Assembly: GCF_003427025.1 (NCBI RefSeq)
Contig: NZ_QVAI01000002.1
Span: forward strand, 62,001-126,000
Reading direction: 5' to 3'
DNA length: 64,000 nt
Origin: Jiangella endophytica
Lineage (GTDB): Bacteria > Actinomycetota > Actinomycetes > Jiangellales > Jiangellaceae
This document shows positions 15,158 to 26,123 of the stretch, one piece after another. A model generated the notes under the pieces. That model searched no databases and was not told the origin of the DNA. It saw only the letters and a list, made by a program, of their open reading frames with translations. Within the stretch, counting starts at the first letter, position 1. The number at the start of each line of letters is the position of its first letter. The translations under genes were made by a program, and so were the position numbers.

Positions 15158-16465
15158 CTAGTCGCACGGTGTCGAGTCGCAGGGGCGATCCGCACTGACG
15201 GCGTAGGCGCGAGTGGTGCCCTCGTTCACCAGCCGCTCGACGGCGGCCAGGAGGCGGTCGACGTCGGTGGTGGTAGAGCCGAGGCCGAAGCTGGCCCGCA
15301 GCGCGCCGTCGTCGGCGCCCAGCCGTCCGAGCAACGGGTGCGCGCAGAACCGGCCGTCGCGCACGCCGATGGCGTGCTCGGCGGACAGGTACTCGGCCAC
15401 CTGCCGCGCGGAGTACCCCTCGACGGTGAAGGCGACGACGCCGACGGCGGAGGCGCTGTCCGGCCAGAGACGCAGCGTCCGCACACCGTCGATGCGGTCG
15501 AGCCCGGCCAGCAGCCGTCGCCGCAGCGCGGATTCGTGCACCTCGACGCAGCCCTCGGGCAGCGCCGCGATCGCCTGACACGCGCGGGCCAGCGCGGCCG
15601 CGCCGATGACGTTCGGCGAGCCGCCCTCGTGCCGGGCCGGCGCGGGCGCCCACTGCGTGTTCGCCGTCGTGACCTCGCGAACGGCACCGCCGCCGGCCAG
15701 GTACGGCGGCGCGGCGTCGAGCCAGTCGCGCCGGCCGACCAGCACCCCGGCGCCGAACGGCGCGTAGAGCTTGTGGCCGGAGAACGCGACGTAGTCCAGC
15801 TCGCCGGCCACGATGTCGATGCGGCGGTGCGGCGCGAGCTGCGCGGCGTCGACGGCGATCCGCGCGCCGTTGCGGTGCGCCAGCCCGGCCAGCGCGCCGA
15901 GCGGCAGCTGCTCGCCGGTGACGTTCGAGGCGCCGGTGACGGCGAGCAGCGCCGCCGGGCGCCGGGACAGCTCGACCTGCAGCCGGCTCAGCGTCTGCGC
16001 CAGCGTCGGCGCGGCCTCGACGACGCGGTGCGGGCCGCGCTGCCACGGCAGCAGGTTGGCGTGGTGCTCGAGGTCGAGGACCACCACCTCGCCGCCGTCG
16101 GGCACGCAGCCGGCCAGCAGGTTCAGCGCGTCGGTGGTGTTGCGGACGAACACGACGACGTCGTCGGCCCGGGCGCCGACGAACCGGGCGACGCCCGCGC
16201 GGGCGTCCTCGTACCGCTGGGTCGACAGCTGCGACGCGTACCCGGCGCCGCGGTGCACGCTCGCGTAGGTCGGCAGGATCTCGGCGACGTGATCGGCGAC
16301 GGCTCGCAGTGCGGGCGCGCTGGCGGCGTAGTCGAGGTTGACGTAGCGGGCGTCGCCGCCGTCGGCCAGCGGCGCTCGCAGGTCCGCGCCCACCACCGGA
16401 AGCAGCGGCTCCGTCGGCGCGGCGGGCAGCGGGGCGTCGACGCGGGGAAGGTCGGTCACGGTCAC
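15158..16465 (-). CDS. Class V aminotransferase-fold enzyme, cysteine desulfurase-like
   Basis: A 435-residue PLP enzyme of the NifS/SufS type. The PLP lysine is Lys232 (FSGHKLYAPFG), the cofactor Asp/His pair lies in AVDAAQLAPH and DLEHHANLLPW, and a candidate catalytic cysteine is Cys374 (DGRFCAHPL), where SufS enzymes have their active-site Cys. It may mobilise sulfur from cysteine or a related amino acid. The GTG at 16465 sits 5 bases after GGAGG. A SAM-IV-type riboswitch lies upstream, so expression should fall when S-adenosylmethionine is abundant, linking the enzyme to sulfur or methionine metabolism rather than housekeeping Fe-S assembly. The C-terminus carries two extra cysteines (RPCDSTPCD). 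Confidence 0.85.
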   Translation of the reverse strand: MTVTDLPRVDAPLPAAPTEPLLPVVGADLRAPLADGGDARYVNLDYAASAPALRAVADHVAEILPTYASVHRGAGYASQLSTQRYEDARAGVARFVGARADDVVVFVRNTTDALNLLAGCVPDGGEVVVLDLEHHANLLPWQRGPHRVVEAAPTLAQTLSRLQVELSRRPAALLAVTGASNVTGEQLPLGALAGLAHRNGARIAVDAAQLAPHRRIDIVAGELDYVAFSGHKLYAPFGAGVLVGRRDWLDAAPPYLAGGGAVREVTTANTQWAPAPARHEGGSPNVIGAAALARACQAIAALPEGCVEVHESALRRRLLAGLDRIDGVRTLRLWPDSASAVGVVAFTVEGYSARQVAEYLSAEHAIGVRDGRFCAHPLLGRLGADDGALRASFGLGSTTTDVDRLLAAVERLVNEGTTRAYAVSADRPCDSTPCD

Positions 16466-16495
16466 GGGGTCCTCCAGGTCCAGGACCCGGGGCTC

Positions 16496-16609
16496 GGGTC
16501 CGCGCTTGCCGGCTCGGGGCCGAGCCGGCCAGGTCGTCACCCGGGGCACCCCACCGCGGTGGAGGGTTGCCGGCCAGCGAGCCGGGGCTTGGCGCTGGCG
16601 CTCATGACC
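16496..16609 (-). promoter_or_regulatory. SAM-IV-type S-adenosylmethionine riboswitch
   Basis: Read on the minus strand, the core begins GGTCATGAGCGCCAGCG and continues with AAGCCCCGGCT, TGCTGGCCGGCAACCCTCC and CGCGGTGGGGTGCCCCGGGT, closing with GACC, which pairs with the opening GGTC. A strong hairpin follows (CCGGCTCGG/CCGAGCCGG), then GGCAAGCGCGGACCC, matching the extra 3' element that marks the actinobacterial SAM-IV class. It ends 31 bases before the GTG of the cysteine-desulfurase-like gene. A further hairpin (GGACCC/GGGTCC, 16482-16500) lies next to the ribosome-binding site, so control is probably at translation. Class assigned from remembered consensus, not by a covariance search. 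Confidence 0.85.
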
Positions 16610-16769
16610 TCTCGACCAGGAGCCTAACCGTCCCCGGCGATCAACGTCCACACTTCGAGCAGATTCGTCTCAGAGAATGGGAACCTAAAGGCAGGCGAGT
16701 CCGGCTCGCGGCAATCCGGGCCGGCGCGGCAGAATGCCGGAGACGTCCTGACGAAGAGAGTGGAACCAC

Positions 16770-19118
<2,349 letters not shown>

Positions 19119-19151
19119 GGGGCGCCGGCTCGCCCTCGGCGGCCCGGGCGG

Positions 19152-19721
19152 TCAGGCGAGCTCGGGGTCGAACGCCGTCACCCAGAACACCCCGTGCTCG
19201 GCGTCGTAGTCGTGGATCATCGCGGTGCTGCCGGGACGCAGCTCCTCGACGCCGTCGTGGCGCACCTCGATGACGACGGGTGCCCCGTCGGCGCCCGTGA
19301 CCTCGGCCTGACCGGTGTCGGGGCCGACCTCGCCGGTGCGCACGACGCAGATGCTGCCGAGCAGCCGGGCCGGGTCGGACGGGCGGCCGGGCCGTAGCGC
19401 ACGGCGGATCGGACGGGCCAGCAGCGCCGCGCCCAGAACGGCGGCCGCCAGCGCCAGCACGACGATCACGACGGACGCCGCCGCCCCCGGCGGGCGGGCG
19501 GCGGGATCGCCGCTGTGCAGCAGCGTGCCGGCCAGCGTCGCCAGCCAGGCGAGCACGATCAGCACCGATCCCGTGATGTTCAGCGGGACGCCGGTGCCGG
19601 ACACGGGTGTGGTGCCGCCGACCATCACCAGCAGCCAATAAACGAGGACGGCGACGGCGAGGAACGTGAACGGCACCACCGGGAACGTCATGGCGGCGTC
19701 GAAGAGATGGTTGATCGCCAC
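19152..19721 (-). CDS. OB-fold membrane protein, YqiJ-like
   Basis: A 189-residue protein with three membrane helices (about residues 14-34, 48-66 and 82-102) followed by a soluble C-terminal domain (about 115-189) of short strands (GSICVVRTGEVGPDTGQAEV, VVIEVRHDG, GSTAMIHDYD). This layout matches the YqiJ/NfeD-like group, membrane proteins with a C-terminal OB fold that often accompany flotillin-type proteins. No flotillin gene is adjacent. It is divergent from the alcohol dehydrogenase with 96 bases between. Confidence 0.7.
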   Translation of the reverse strand: MAINHLFDAAMTFPVVPFTFLAVAVLVYWLLVMVGGTTPVSGTGVPLNITGSVLIVLAWLATLAGTLLHSGDPAARPPGAAASVVIVVLALAAAVLGAALLARPIRRALRPGRPSDPARLLGSICVVRTGEVGPDTGQAEVTGADGAPVVIEVRHDGVEELRPGSTAMIHDYDAEHGVFWVTAFDPELA

Positions 19722-19817
19722 CGTCCAGCCTTCCGAACGCGCAGGTGGTCGACGTGACTATAGCGCCGCGGCCGCCCGCCGCACCGGGGATTTCCGGTAG
19801 CCGAATAAGGTCGGGCC

Positions 19818-20870
19818 GTGCGCGCGATGGTGTACGAGAGGTTCCGCGAACGGCCGGTCGTCCGCGACGTCGCGGCGCCGGCGTGCCCGCCCGGCGGCGC
19901 GGTCATCCGGGTCGAGGCGACCGGCCTGTGCCGCAGCGACTGGCACGGCTGGATGGGCCACGACGACGACATCGAGGTGCCGCACGTGCCGGGGCACGAG
20001 CTGGCCGGTGTGCTCGAGGAGGTCGCGCCGGAGGTCGCGGACCAAGGCTGGCGGCCGGGCATGCGCGTCACCGTCCCGTTCGTCTGCGCGTGCGGCGAGT
20101 GCGGGCAGTGCCGGGGCGGTGACCACCAGGTCTGCGAGCGGCAGACGCAGCCGGGCTTCACCCACTGGGGCTCGTTCGCGGAGTACGTGGCGATCGAATA
20201 CGCCGCGGTCAACCTGGTCCGGCTGCCCGACGCGGTCGGCTTCGCCACGGCGGCCGGGCTGGGCTGCCGGTTCGCGACGGCGTACCGCGCCGTGGTGCAG
20301 CAGGGCAGGGTCGCCGCCGGCGAGTGGGTCGCGGTGCACGGCTGCGGCGGGCTGGGACTGTCCGCCGTCATGATCGCGGCGGCGCGCGGCGCGCACGTGG
20401 TCGCCGTCGACGTCGCCGCACCCGCGCTGGAGCTGGCCCGTGGCGTCGGCGCCACGGTCACCGTCGACGCGAGCGACGGGACCGATGTCGTGGCCGCCGT
20501 CCACGACGCGTCCGGCGGCGGGGCGCACCTCTCGCTCGACGCGCTGGGCAGCACGACGACGTTCCAGAACTCGGTGCGCGGGCTGCGCCGCCGCGGCCGG
20601 CACGTCCAGGCCGGGCTGCTGCTGGCCGAGCACGCGACCCAGGCGGTGGCGATGGGCCCGGTGGTCGGGACCGAGCTGGAGCTGCTGGGCAGTCACGGCA
20701 TGGCGGCGCACCACTACCCGGAGATGCTGGCCGAGATCGCCGCCGGGACCCTCCGGCCGGAGCTGCTGCTCGGCCGCGAACTGTCCCTGGCGGAGGGCGT
20801 CGACGCGCTGCTGGCGATGTCGGACGGCTCGCCGACCGGCGTGACGGTCCTGCGCCCGCAGCAGCCCTGA
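19818..20870 (+). CDS. Zinc-dependent alcohol dehydrogenase (MDR superfamily)
   Basis: A 350-residue medium-chain dehydrogenase. Catalytic zinc ligands are in GLCRSDWHGW and PGHELAGVLEE; the structural zinc site is the four-Cys loop CACGECGQCRGGDHQVC. The NAD(P)-binding fold has VHGCGGLGLSAVMIA, with Asp in VVAVDVAAPA suggesting NAD(H). It should oxidise an alcohol or reduce an aldehyde; the substrate cannot be told. The GTG at 19818 is chosen, with ATG 19827 (MVYERF) an equally plausible start. No partner gene is near. Confidence 0.9.
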   Translation: MRAMVYERFRERPVVRDVAAPACPPGGAVIRVEATGLCRSDWHGWMGHDDDIEVPHVPGHELAGVLEEVAPEVADQGWRPGMRVTVPFVCACGECGQCRGGDHQVCERQTQPGFTHWGSFAEYVAIEYAAVNLVRLPDAVGFATAAGLGCRFATAYRAVVQQGRVAAGEWVAVHGCGGLGLSAVMIAAARGAHVVAVDVAAPALELARGVGATVTVDASDGTDVVAAVHDASGGGAHLSLDALGSTTTFQNSVRGLRRRGRHVQAGLLLAEHATQAVAMGPVVGTELELLGSHGMAAHHYPEMLAEIAAGTLRPELLLGRELSLAEGVDALLAMSDGSPTGVTVLRPQQP

Positions 20871-20943
20871 AGGGGCCGTCCAGCGTCGCGACCTGGCCGA
20901 AGGGACCTATCGCCGATTGCTCCCGAATGGTATGACTGTTCAC

Positions 20944-21768
20944 ATGACCCGGAGACGACACACGGTCATCGCTGCCGCCGTCCTGTTCGCCGCCAGCTCC
21001 GTCACCGCCGCCACCCCGGTGAGCGCCGCCGACGCGCGCGTCCCGGAGCCCACCATCGCCACCGGTCTGGGCTTCGACACCTGCACCGCGCCGTCGGTCG
21101 CCGCGCTCGACGCCTGGTGGGGCACCTCGCCGTACACCACGGTCAACATCTACTTCGGCGGCATCAATCGCGGCTGCCGCCAGCCGAACCTGACGCCGTC
21201 GTGGGTACAGACGGTCAGCGGCATGGGCTGGGGACTGCTGCCCACGTACATGGGCCACCAGCCCATCTGCATCCTCGGCACCAAGGAACACCGGTTCACC
21301 GAGGCCGACGCCACCGCCATCGGCACCGCCAACGCCCAGGACGCCCTCGCGCAGGCCGAGCACCTCGGGCTGCTGCCGGGCAGCGCGCTGTACGCCGACG
21401 TCGAGCACTACGACCGCACCGACACCTCGTGCGTCACCGCGGTCCGCCGCTACGTCTCCGCCTGGACGACGACGCTGCACGACGCCGGCTACCTGGCGGG
21501 GGTGTACGTGCACCAGGACTCCGGCCTGCGCGACCTGTCCGCCGTCTACGACTCCCCCGAGTACGCCCGGCCCGACGCGGTCTGGATGGCCCGGTGGGAC
21601 GGCAACCCGGCGCTCACCGGCTGGCCTACGGCGCCCGACACCCAGTGGTCGAACCACCAGCGGGCCAAGCAGTACCTCGGCGACCACAACGAGACCCACG
21701 GCGGCGTCACCATCAACATCGACAGCGACTCCCTGGACGCGCCCATCGCGACGGTCGCCGGTCGATAA
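20944..21768 (+). CDS. Secreted DUF1906 (GH25-like) protein, single domain
   Basis: A 274-residue protein with a signal peptide (MTRRRHTVIAAAVLFAASS, cleavage near VSAADA) and one DUF1906 domain, a TIM-barrel related to glycoside hydrolases and typified by Rv2525c. Conserved blocks are GFDTCTAPS, VNIYFGGINRGC, LYADVEHYD (putative acidic active site) and VWMARWDGNPAL. A -10-like TATGAC at 20931-20936 sits 7 bases before ATG 20944, so the mRNA may be leaderless; ATG 20932 is the alternative. It is a tandem paralogue of the next gene. It may act on the cell envelope; activity is unproven for the family. Confidence 0.85.
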   Translation: MTRRRHTVIAAAVLFAASSVTAATPVSAADARVPEPTIATGLGFDTCTAPSVAALDAWWGTSPYTTVNIYFGGINRGCRQPNLTPSWVQTVSGMGWGLLPTYMGHQPICILGTKEHRFTEADATAIGTANAQDALAQAEHLGLLPGSALYADVEHYDRTDTSCVTAVRRYVSAWTTTLHDAGYLAGVYVHQDSGLRDLSAVYDSPEYARPDAVWMARWDGNPALTGWPTAPDTQWSNHQRAKQYLGDHNETHGGVTINIDSDSLDAPIATVAGR

Positions 21769-21830
21769 GTACGCCGTCCTCCCTGTTCACCGGCGGTTTC
21801 GAGGAGCACACTCAGTGCTGGGGGTCCATC

Positions 21831-23144
21831 ATGCGTACTCTCGGTAGAGCGGCCGGATCGGCCATCGCGGCGGCGGCCCTGGTGGCCACGACCTTCAGCA
21901 CGGCGGCGGCGCTGCCGGAGGATCCGGCCGCCTACCCGGCGGGCTCGTCGGCGACGTGGGGCACCGGGCGCGGCTTCGACACCTGCACGGCGCCGTCGCT
22001 GGCGGCGCTGTCGGCGTGGCGGGCGTCGCAGTACCGGACGGTCAACATCTACTTCGGCGGGGTGAACCGGGGCTGCGCCCAGCCCAACCTCACCGCGGCC
22101 TGGGTGCGGAGCGCCGCGGCGGCCAGCTGGCGCATCCTGCCGACGTACTTCGGGCGGCAGCCGTACTGCATGCTCGGCAACAAGCCGCACCGGTACACGT
22201 CGGCCACGTCGAGCACGTACGGCGCGCAGGACGCCCAGGACGCGATCGCCCAGGCGCGGGCGCTGGGCCTGCTGCCGGGCAGCGCGCTGTACGCCGACGT
22301 CGAGCACTACGACCGGACGAACGCCGACTGCGTCCTGGCGGTACGCCGCTACGTCTCCAACTGGACGGTGACGCTGCACCGGGCCGGCTACCTCGCCGGT
22401 GTCTACGTGCACCAGGACTCCGGGCTGCGCGACCTGTCGGCGTCGTACCTGTCCACGTCCTGGGCCCGGCCCGACGCCGTCTGGATGGCGCGGTGGGACG
22501 GCAATCCGGCCCTCACCGGCTGGCCCACGGCGCCCAACTCCCAATGGGCCGGTCGGCAGCGGGCGAAGCAGTACCTCGGCGACCACACCGAGACCTGGGG
22601 CGGTGTCGCCATCAACATCGACAGCGACTCCCTGAACGCGCCGGTCGCGACGGTCGCGCTCTCCTACCGCGTCACCAGCTCGGTGCCGCTGTCCGCCCGC
22701 ACCGGCCCGTCGACGGCGTACCCGCTGGTCCGCGGGTGGGCGCCGGGAAGCACGCTGTCGGTCGTCTGCCAGGGCGCCGGCCAGGCGGTCGGCTCGACGG
22801 CGGTCTGGAACCGGCTGACCGACGGGTCGTGGGTCACCGACTACTACGTCTCCACGCCGTCGAACACCACCTACTCCAGCCCGCTGCCGAAGTGCACGTA
22901 CCCGGGGCCGGTCACCAGCACCACGCCGCTGGCCGCCCGCACCGGGCCGGGCACCTCCTACCCCGCCGCCGGCGCCGCGCTGCCGCGTGGGGCGCTGGCG
23001 TGGGTGATGTGCCAGCGGGCAGGCTCGCTGGTGGGCACGAGCCGGGTGTGGAACCGGCTCGACGACGGCCGCTGGGTCAGCGACTACTACGTGGGCAACC
23101 GCTCGGCGACCACCTGGAGCGCGCCGATCCCACGCTGCCCGTGA
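21831..23144 (+). CDS. Secreted DUF1906 protein with two C-terminal SH3-like repeats
   Basis: A 437-residue secreted protein. The signal peptide (MRTLGRAAGSAIAAAALVAT...) is followed by a DUF1906 domain nearly identical in layout to the upstream paralogue (GFDTCTAPS, VNIYFGGVNRGC, LYADVEHYD, VWMARWDGNPAL). Two bacterial SH3-like repeats follow (about 280-360 and 361-437), each with PL(S/A)ARTGP, VWNRL, W and DYYV. SH3b domains usually bind cell-wall peptide, so this copy is probably wall-targeted. The 62-base gap to the first copy suggests one transcript or a simple tandem duplication. Confidence 0.87.
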   Translation: MRTLGRAAGSAIAAAALVATTFSTAAALPEDPAAYPAGSSATWGTGRGFDTCTAPSLAALSAWRASQYRTVNIYFGGVNRGCAQPNLTAAWVRSAAAASWRILPTYFGRQPYCMLGNKPHRYTSATSSTYGAQDAQDAIAQARALGLLPGSALYADVEHYDRTNADCVLAVRRYVSNWTVTLHRAGYLAGVYVHQDSGLRDLSASYLSTSWARPDAVWMARWDGNPALTGWPTAPNSQWAGRQRAKQYLGDHTETWGGVAINIDSDSLNAPVATVALSYRVTSSVPLSARTGPSTAYPLVRGWAPGSTLSVVCQGAGQAVGSTAVWNRLTDGSWVTDYYVSTPSNTTYSSPLPKCTYPGPVTSTTPLAARTGPGTSYPAAGAALPRGALAWVMCQRAGSLVGTSRVWNRLDDGRWVSDYYVGNRSATTWSAPIPRCP

Positions 23145-24761
23145 TCAGTACGTCTGCCACTCCTCGCGGACGTACTCCAGCACGACCGGATCGAGCAGCG
23201 TCGACACCTCGGCGTCGGTGACCACGCGGTCCGGCGGGAACGCCGTCGCCGCGCGCAGCACGTCCTCGGACAGGTAGCGCAGCGGCGGCGCGCCGCCGGG
23301 CAGCGCCAGCGGCGGGCCGCTCGCCGTTCCCGGAGTGGCCAGCAGGAAGCCCCAGTCGCCGAAGCTCGGCACCGACGCGAGGTACGGGGTGACGCCGAAG
23401 CCGGCCGCGGTGACGGTCGCCCGGATGCTCGCGTGCGACCGCGGGGCGAAGTACGGCGATCCGGCCTGGACGACCATCCGCCCGTCCTCGGCGACGAGGT
23501 CGCGCACCATGCCGTAGAACTCCAGCGAGTACAGCTTGGACGTGGCCGTGGAGTCGGGGTCGGGCATGTCCACGACCACGACGTCGTACGGCTCGGCGCC
23601 CGCCTCGCGGTGCTCCCGGACCCAGCCGAACGCGTCGGCGGCGAACGCCTCGACGCGTTCGTCGGCGAACGCGTCGAGGTTGAGCGCGCGCACGCCGTCG
23701 TCCGTCCGGGCCAGCTCCAGCACGGCGGGGTCCAGCTCGACCAGGGTGACCGCCGCGACGTCCGGGTAGCGCAGGATCTCGCGCAACGCCAGGCCGTCGC
23801 CGCCGCCCAGCACCAGCACCCGCTCGCGCGACCCGGCCATCGCCGGGTGCACCAGCGACTCGTGGTAGCGGTATTCGTCGGGCGAGGCGAACTGCAGGTC
23901 GCCGTTGAGGAACAGCCGCAGGTCGTCGGCGCCGGAGAGCCGCCGCCGCTCGGTGAGCACGATCTCCTGGTACTCCGACCGCTCGGCGTGCACGATCGGA
24001 TCGCGGAACAGCCGCTGCCGTGCGTCGACCTCGATGTCGTCGGCCCGCACCAGCAGCACGGTCAGCACGACACCCACCGCCGCCACCAACGCCACGATGA
24101 CGCTCCAGCCGCGCCGCGACACCGTGCGCCGGAACAGCCAGGCCACGACGACGGTGCCCGCGACGAGGTTCAGGACGCCCGCCGCGATCGTCCCGCGGAC
24201 CAGCCCGAAGGTCGGCAGCAGCAGGAAGGGGAAGGCCAGCCCGCCGAGCAGCGCCCCCAGATAGTCCGCGGCGAACATGTCCGCGACGGCGCTGCCGGCG
24301 TCCTGGGCGCGGATCCGCTGCAGCATCGTCATCAGCAGCGGGATCTCCGCCCCGATGAGCACGCCGATGAACGTCGCGAGCACGATCATCAGCGGCGTGT
24401 AGAGGTCGGTGACCGCGAACGCCCTGTACAGCAGCAACACGGCGGACCCGCCGGTCAGCGCCAGCAGCGACTCCACCACGACGAACGCCACCGCCGGCCA
24501 CCGCTGCAACGGCTTGGCCAGCAGCGACCCGATGCCCATCGCGAACACCATGACGGACACGACGATGGACGCCTGGACCACGGTGTCGCCGATGAGATAG
24601 CTGCCCAGCGCGATCAGGGCGAGCTCGTAGACCAGACCGCAGGCGGCACAGACCAGCGCGGCGGCCAGGATGACGGCGCGCGCCGGCCGGGAGAAGCCGC
24701 CGGCCGGCGTCTCCCGGGGCGGCGTCGTGGTCGTGGACGTGGCCGGGCTCCCGGCGCTCAG
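23145..24761 (-). CDS. Membrane-fused spermidine synthase-like protein (SpeE family)
   Basis: The N-terminal half has about seven membrane helices and the C-terminal half is a Rossmann methyltransferase-like domain of the polyamine aminopropyltransferase family: VLVLGGGDGLALREIL (316-331), VELDPAVLELAR, VVVDMPDPDS and LYSLEFY. It probably transfers an aminopropyl or similar group, but the polyamine site is not assured. In-frame coding for the first membrane helix (AVILAAALVCAACGLVYEL) extends well above the first ATG/GTG (24581). The only sensible start is a CTG at 24761 overlapping the DUF350 stop as CTGA. That gives 538 residues, normal for the fusion family. Last gene of a five-gene unit. 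Confidence 0.8.
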   Translation of the reverse strand: MSAGSPATSTTTTPPRETPAGGFSRPARAVILAAALVCAACGLVYELALIALGSYLIGDTVVQASIVVSVMVFAMGIGSLLAKPLQRWPAVAFVVVESLLALTGGSAVLLLYRAFAVTDLYTPLMIVLATFIGVLIGAEIPLLMTMLQRIRAQDAGSAVADMFAADYLGALLGGLAFPFLLLPTFGLVRGTIAAGVLNLVAGTVVVAWLFRRTVSRRGWSVIVALVAAVGVVLTVLLVRADDIEVDARQRLFRDPIVHAERSEYQEIVLTERRRLSGADDLRLFLNGDLQFASPDEYRYHESLVHPAMAGSRERVLVLGGGDGLALREILRYPDVAAVTLVELDPAVLELARTDDGVRALNLDAFADERVEAFAADAFGWVREHREAGAEPYDVVVVDMPDPDSTATSKLYSLEFYGMVRDLVAEDGRMVVQAGSPYFAPRSHASIRATVTAAGFGVTPYLASVPSFGDWGFLLATPGTASGPPLALPGGAPPLRYLSEDVLRAATAFPPDRVVTDAEVSTLLDPVVLEYVREEWQTY

Positions 24762-25216
24762 ACGATGGCGAGGGCGACGATGCCGGACACGACGATGCGC
24801 AGCACGCCCAGCACCCAGCTGGCCGGATGCGGCGTCTCGTGCACGAGGTCGTGCCGCACGCGGCCCGGGATCAGCAGGTCGACCAGCAGGAACACCACCG
24901 CGCTGATCACCAGCCCGATCAGGCTGTAGACGACGGTCGTCAGCAGGCCGTCGGCGAGCGCGTCGGAGCTGGCGTAGATGGCTGCCACCACGATCAGCCC
25001 CTGGGCGAGGAAGCCGGTCGACACGAGGACGGCGGCGTTGTGGTTGCGCTCGACCCAGATGAGGTCGCGCAGCTTGCCCGGCGTCAGCAGGTCGATCAGC
25101 ACGAAGCCGAGCAGCAACATCGCCAGACCCACGCCGCAGTAGGCCAGCACGGCGCCGGCCTCCTCGACCAGCTCGCCGGCGTCGACCTCGCCATCGGCGC
25201 CCAGGGTGGTCAGCAT
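24758..25216 (-). CDS. DUF350 membrane protein
   Basis: A 152-residue protein with four membrane helices arranged as two similar pairs (GVGLAMLLLGFVLIDLLTPG and SLIGLVISAVVFLLVDLLIPG), the internal duplication typical of DUF350 (YjfL-type). Function unknown. Each repeat ends in (D/L)LL(T/I)PG. It lies between the DUF4247 lipoprotein gene (19-base gap) and the SpeE-like gene (CTGA overlap), so it probably forms a membrane complex with one or both. Confidence 0.85.
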   Translation of the reverse strand: MLTTLGADGEVDAGELVEEAGAVLAYCGVGLAMLLLGFVLIDLLTPGKLRDLIWVERNHNAAVLVSTGFLAQGLIVVAAIYASSDALADGLLTTVVYSLIGLVISAVVFLLVDLLIPGRVRHDLVHETPHPASWVLGVLRIVVSGIVALAIV

Positions 25217-25235
25217 GGGGTGTCCCTTCCCGTCG

Positions 25236-25649
25236 TCACTTGCCGAATCCGGACCCGCCGCCGGAGAAGCCGCTGCGGTAGCCGCCGCCGAACAGCCCCC
25301 ACACCGGAACGATCACCGGCCCCCAGCGGTCGTAGCCGTCGCGGACGTCGGTGACCTCGATGTCCGAGCCACCGGCCGGCCCGGGAGCGATGTGCACCAT
25401 GGTCTCCTCGTAGCCGAGGTAACGGTCCGAGCCCTCGCTGTGGTCGCGTCCGGCCTCGGCGGCGGACTCGATGGTCGCGGCGACGCTCAGCACGTCGTCG
25501 TCGCTGCGGTACGCGGCGTAGTCACCACTGTCGGCGACCAGCTCGTAGCGGTCGGCGATGGTGGAGCGGACGTCTTCGTCGGCGCTGCCGCAAGCGCTCA
25601 GCGTCAGCGCGGCGGCAACCAGAGCGGCCGGCAGGGCACGACGCGTCAC
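25236..25649 (-). CDS. DUF4247 lipoprotein
   Basis: A 137-residue lipoprotein: signal peptide with lipobox LSAC, then a small domain with EDVRSTIADRYEL and a Gly/Ser-rich C-terminus (GLFGGGYRSGFSGGGSGFGK). It matches DUF4247, found next to DUF350 and SpeE-like genes in actinomycetes. The GTG start overlaps the DUF2617 stop as GTGA, so translation is coupled. It would sit on the outer face of the membrane. Function unknown. Confidence 0.8.
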   Translation of the reverse strand: MTRRALPAALVAAALTLSACGSADEDVRSTIADRYELVADSGDYAAYRSDDDVLSVAATIESAAEAGRDHSEGSDRYLGYEETMVHIAPGPAGGSDIEVTDVRDGYDRWGPVIVPVWGLFGGGYRSGFSGGGSGFGK

Positions 25650-26122
25650 CGGGTCAGCTCCGTCCGGGTGGTCACCAGTTGGCCGGCGCCGGGGTAGGCG
25701 TGCCAGGTGGACCAGCCCACCGCGCCGGCGTCGAGCCGGTCGGCCCGCAGCGCGGTGACGGCGTCGGGGTCGGACGGGAACGCGGCGACCACGGCGCCCG
25801 GCACTGCGGCGAGCCGGCGCAGCTCACCGACCCGGGCGCGCAGCACCGTCGCCGGCAGCTCCTCGACGGAGGCGCGGAAACGGTAGGTCCAGCCGCCGAC
25901 CTCGCGGCGAACGGCGCCGGGCAGCCGGGCCGGCTCGCCCGGCAGGCAGGCCACCGTCTCGACGACGCCGTCCAGCACCACCTGGTGCGAGGCGCCCAGC
26001 ACGCGCAGCTCGAGCGGTCCGGCGGCGGTCAGCGCGAGCGCCGGCACGACCGGGTGGTCCAGCGTCCAGACGAGATCGGCCGCGCGCGTGTCGACGTAAG
26101 GCACGTCCAGGGTGGCGAGCAC
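25646..26122 (-). CDS. DUF2617 family protein
   Basis: A 158-residue soluble protein without signal peptide, matching DUF2617 in length and in segments such as LELRVLGASHQVVLDG, YRFRASVEELP and GWSTWHAYPGAGQLVTTRTE. The GTG at 26122 lies one base after the DUF4178 stop. Function unknown. As the only clearly cytoplasmic non-enzyme protein in the unit it could be an adaptor; this is inference from position only. Confidence 0.75.
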   Translation of the reverse strand: MLATLDVPYVDTRAADLVWTLDHPVVPALALTAAGPLELRVLGASHQVVLDGVVETVACLPGEPARLPGAVRREVGGWTYRFRASVEELPATVLRARVGELRRLAAVPGAVVAAFPSDPDAVTALRADRLDAGAVGWSTWHAYPGAGQLVTTRTELTR

Positions 26123-26123
26123 G

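Noticed and set aside
16652..16769. A small RNA or leader between the riboswitch and tex
   Set aside because: No hairpin, T-run or conserved motif stands out; it can be explained as two divergent promoters.
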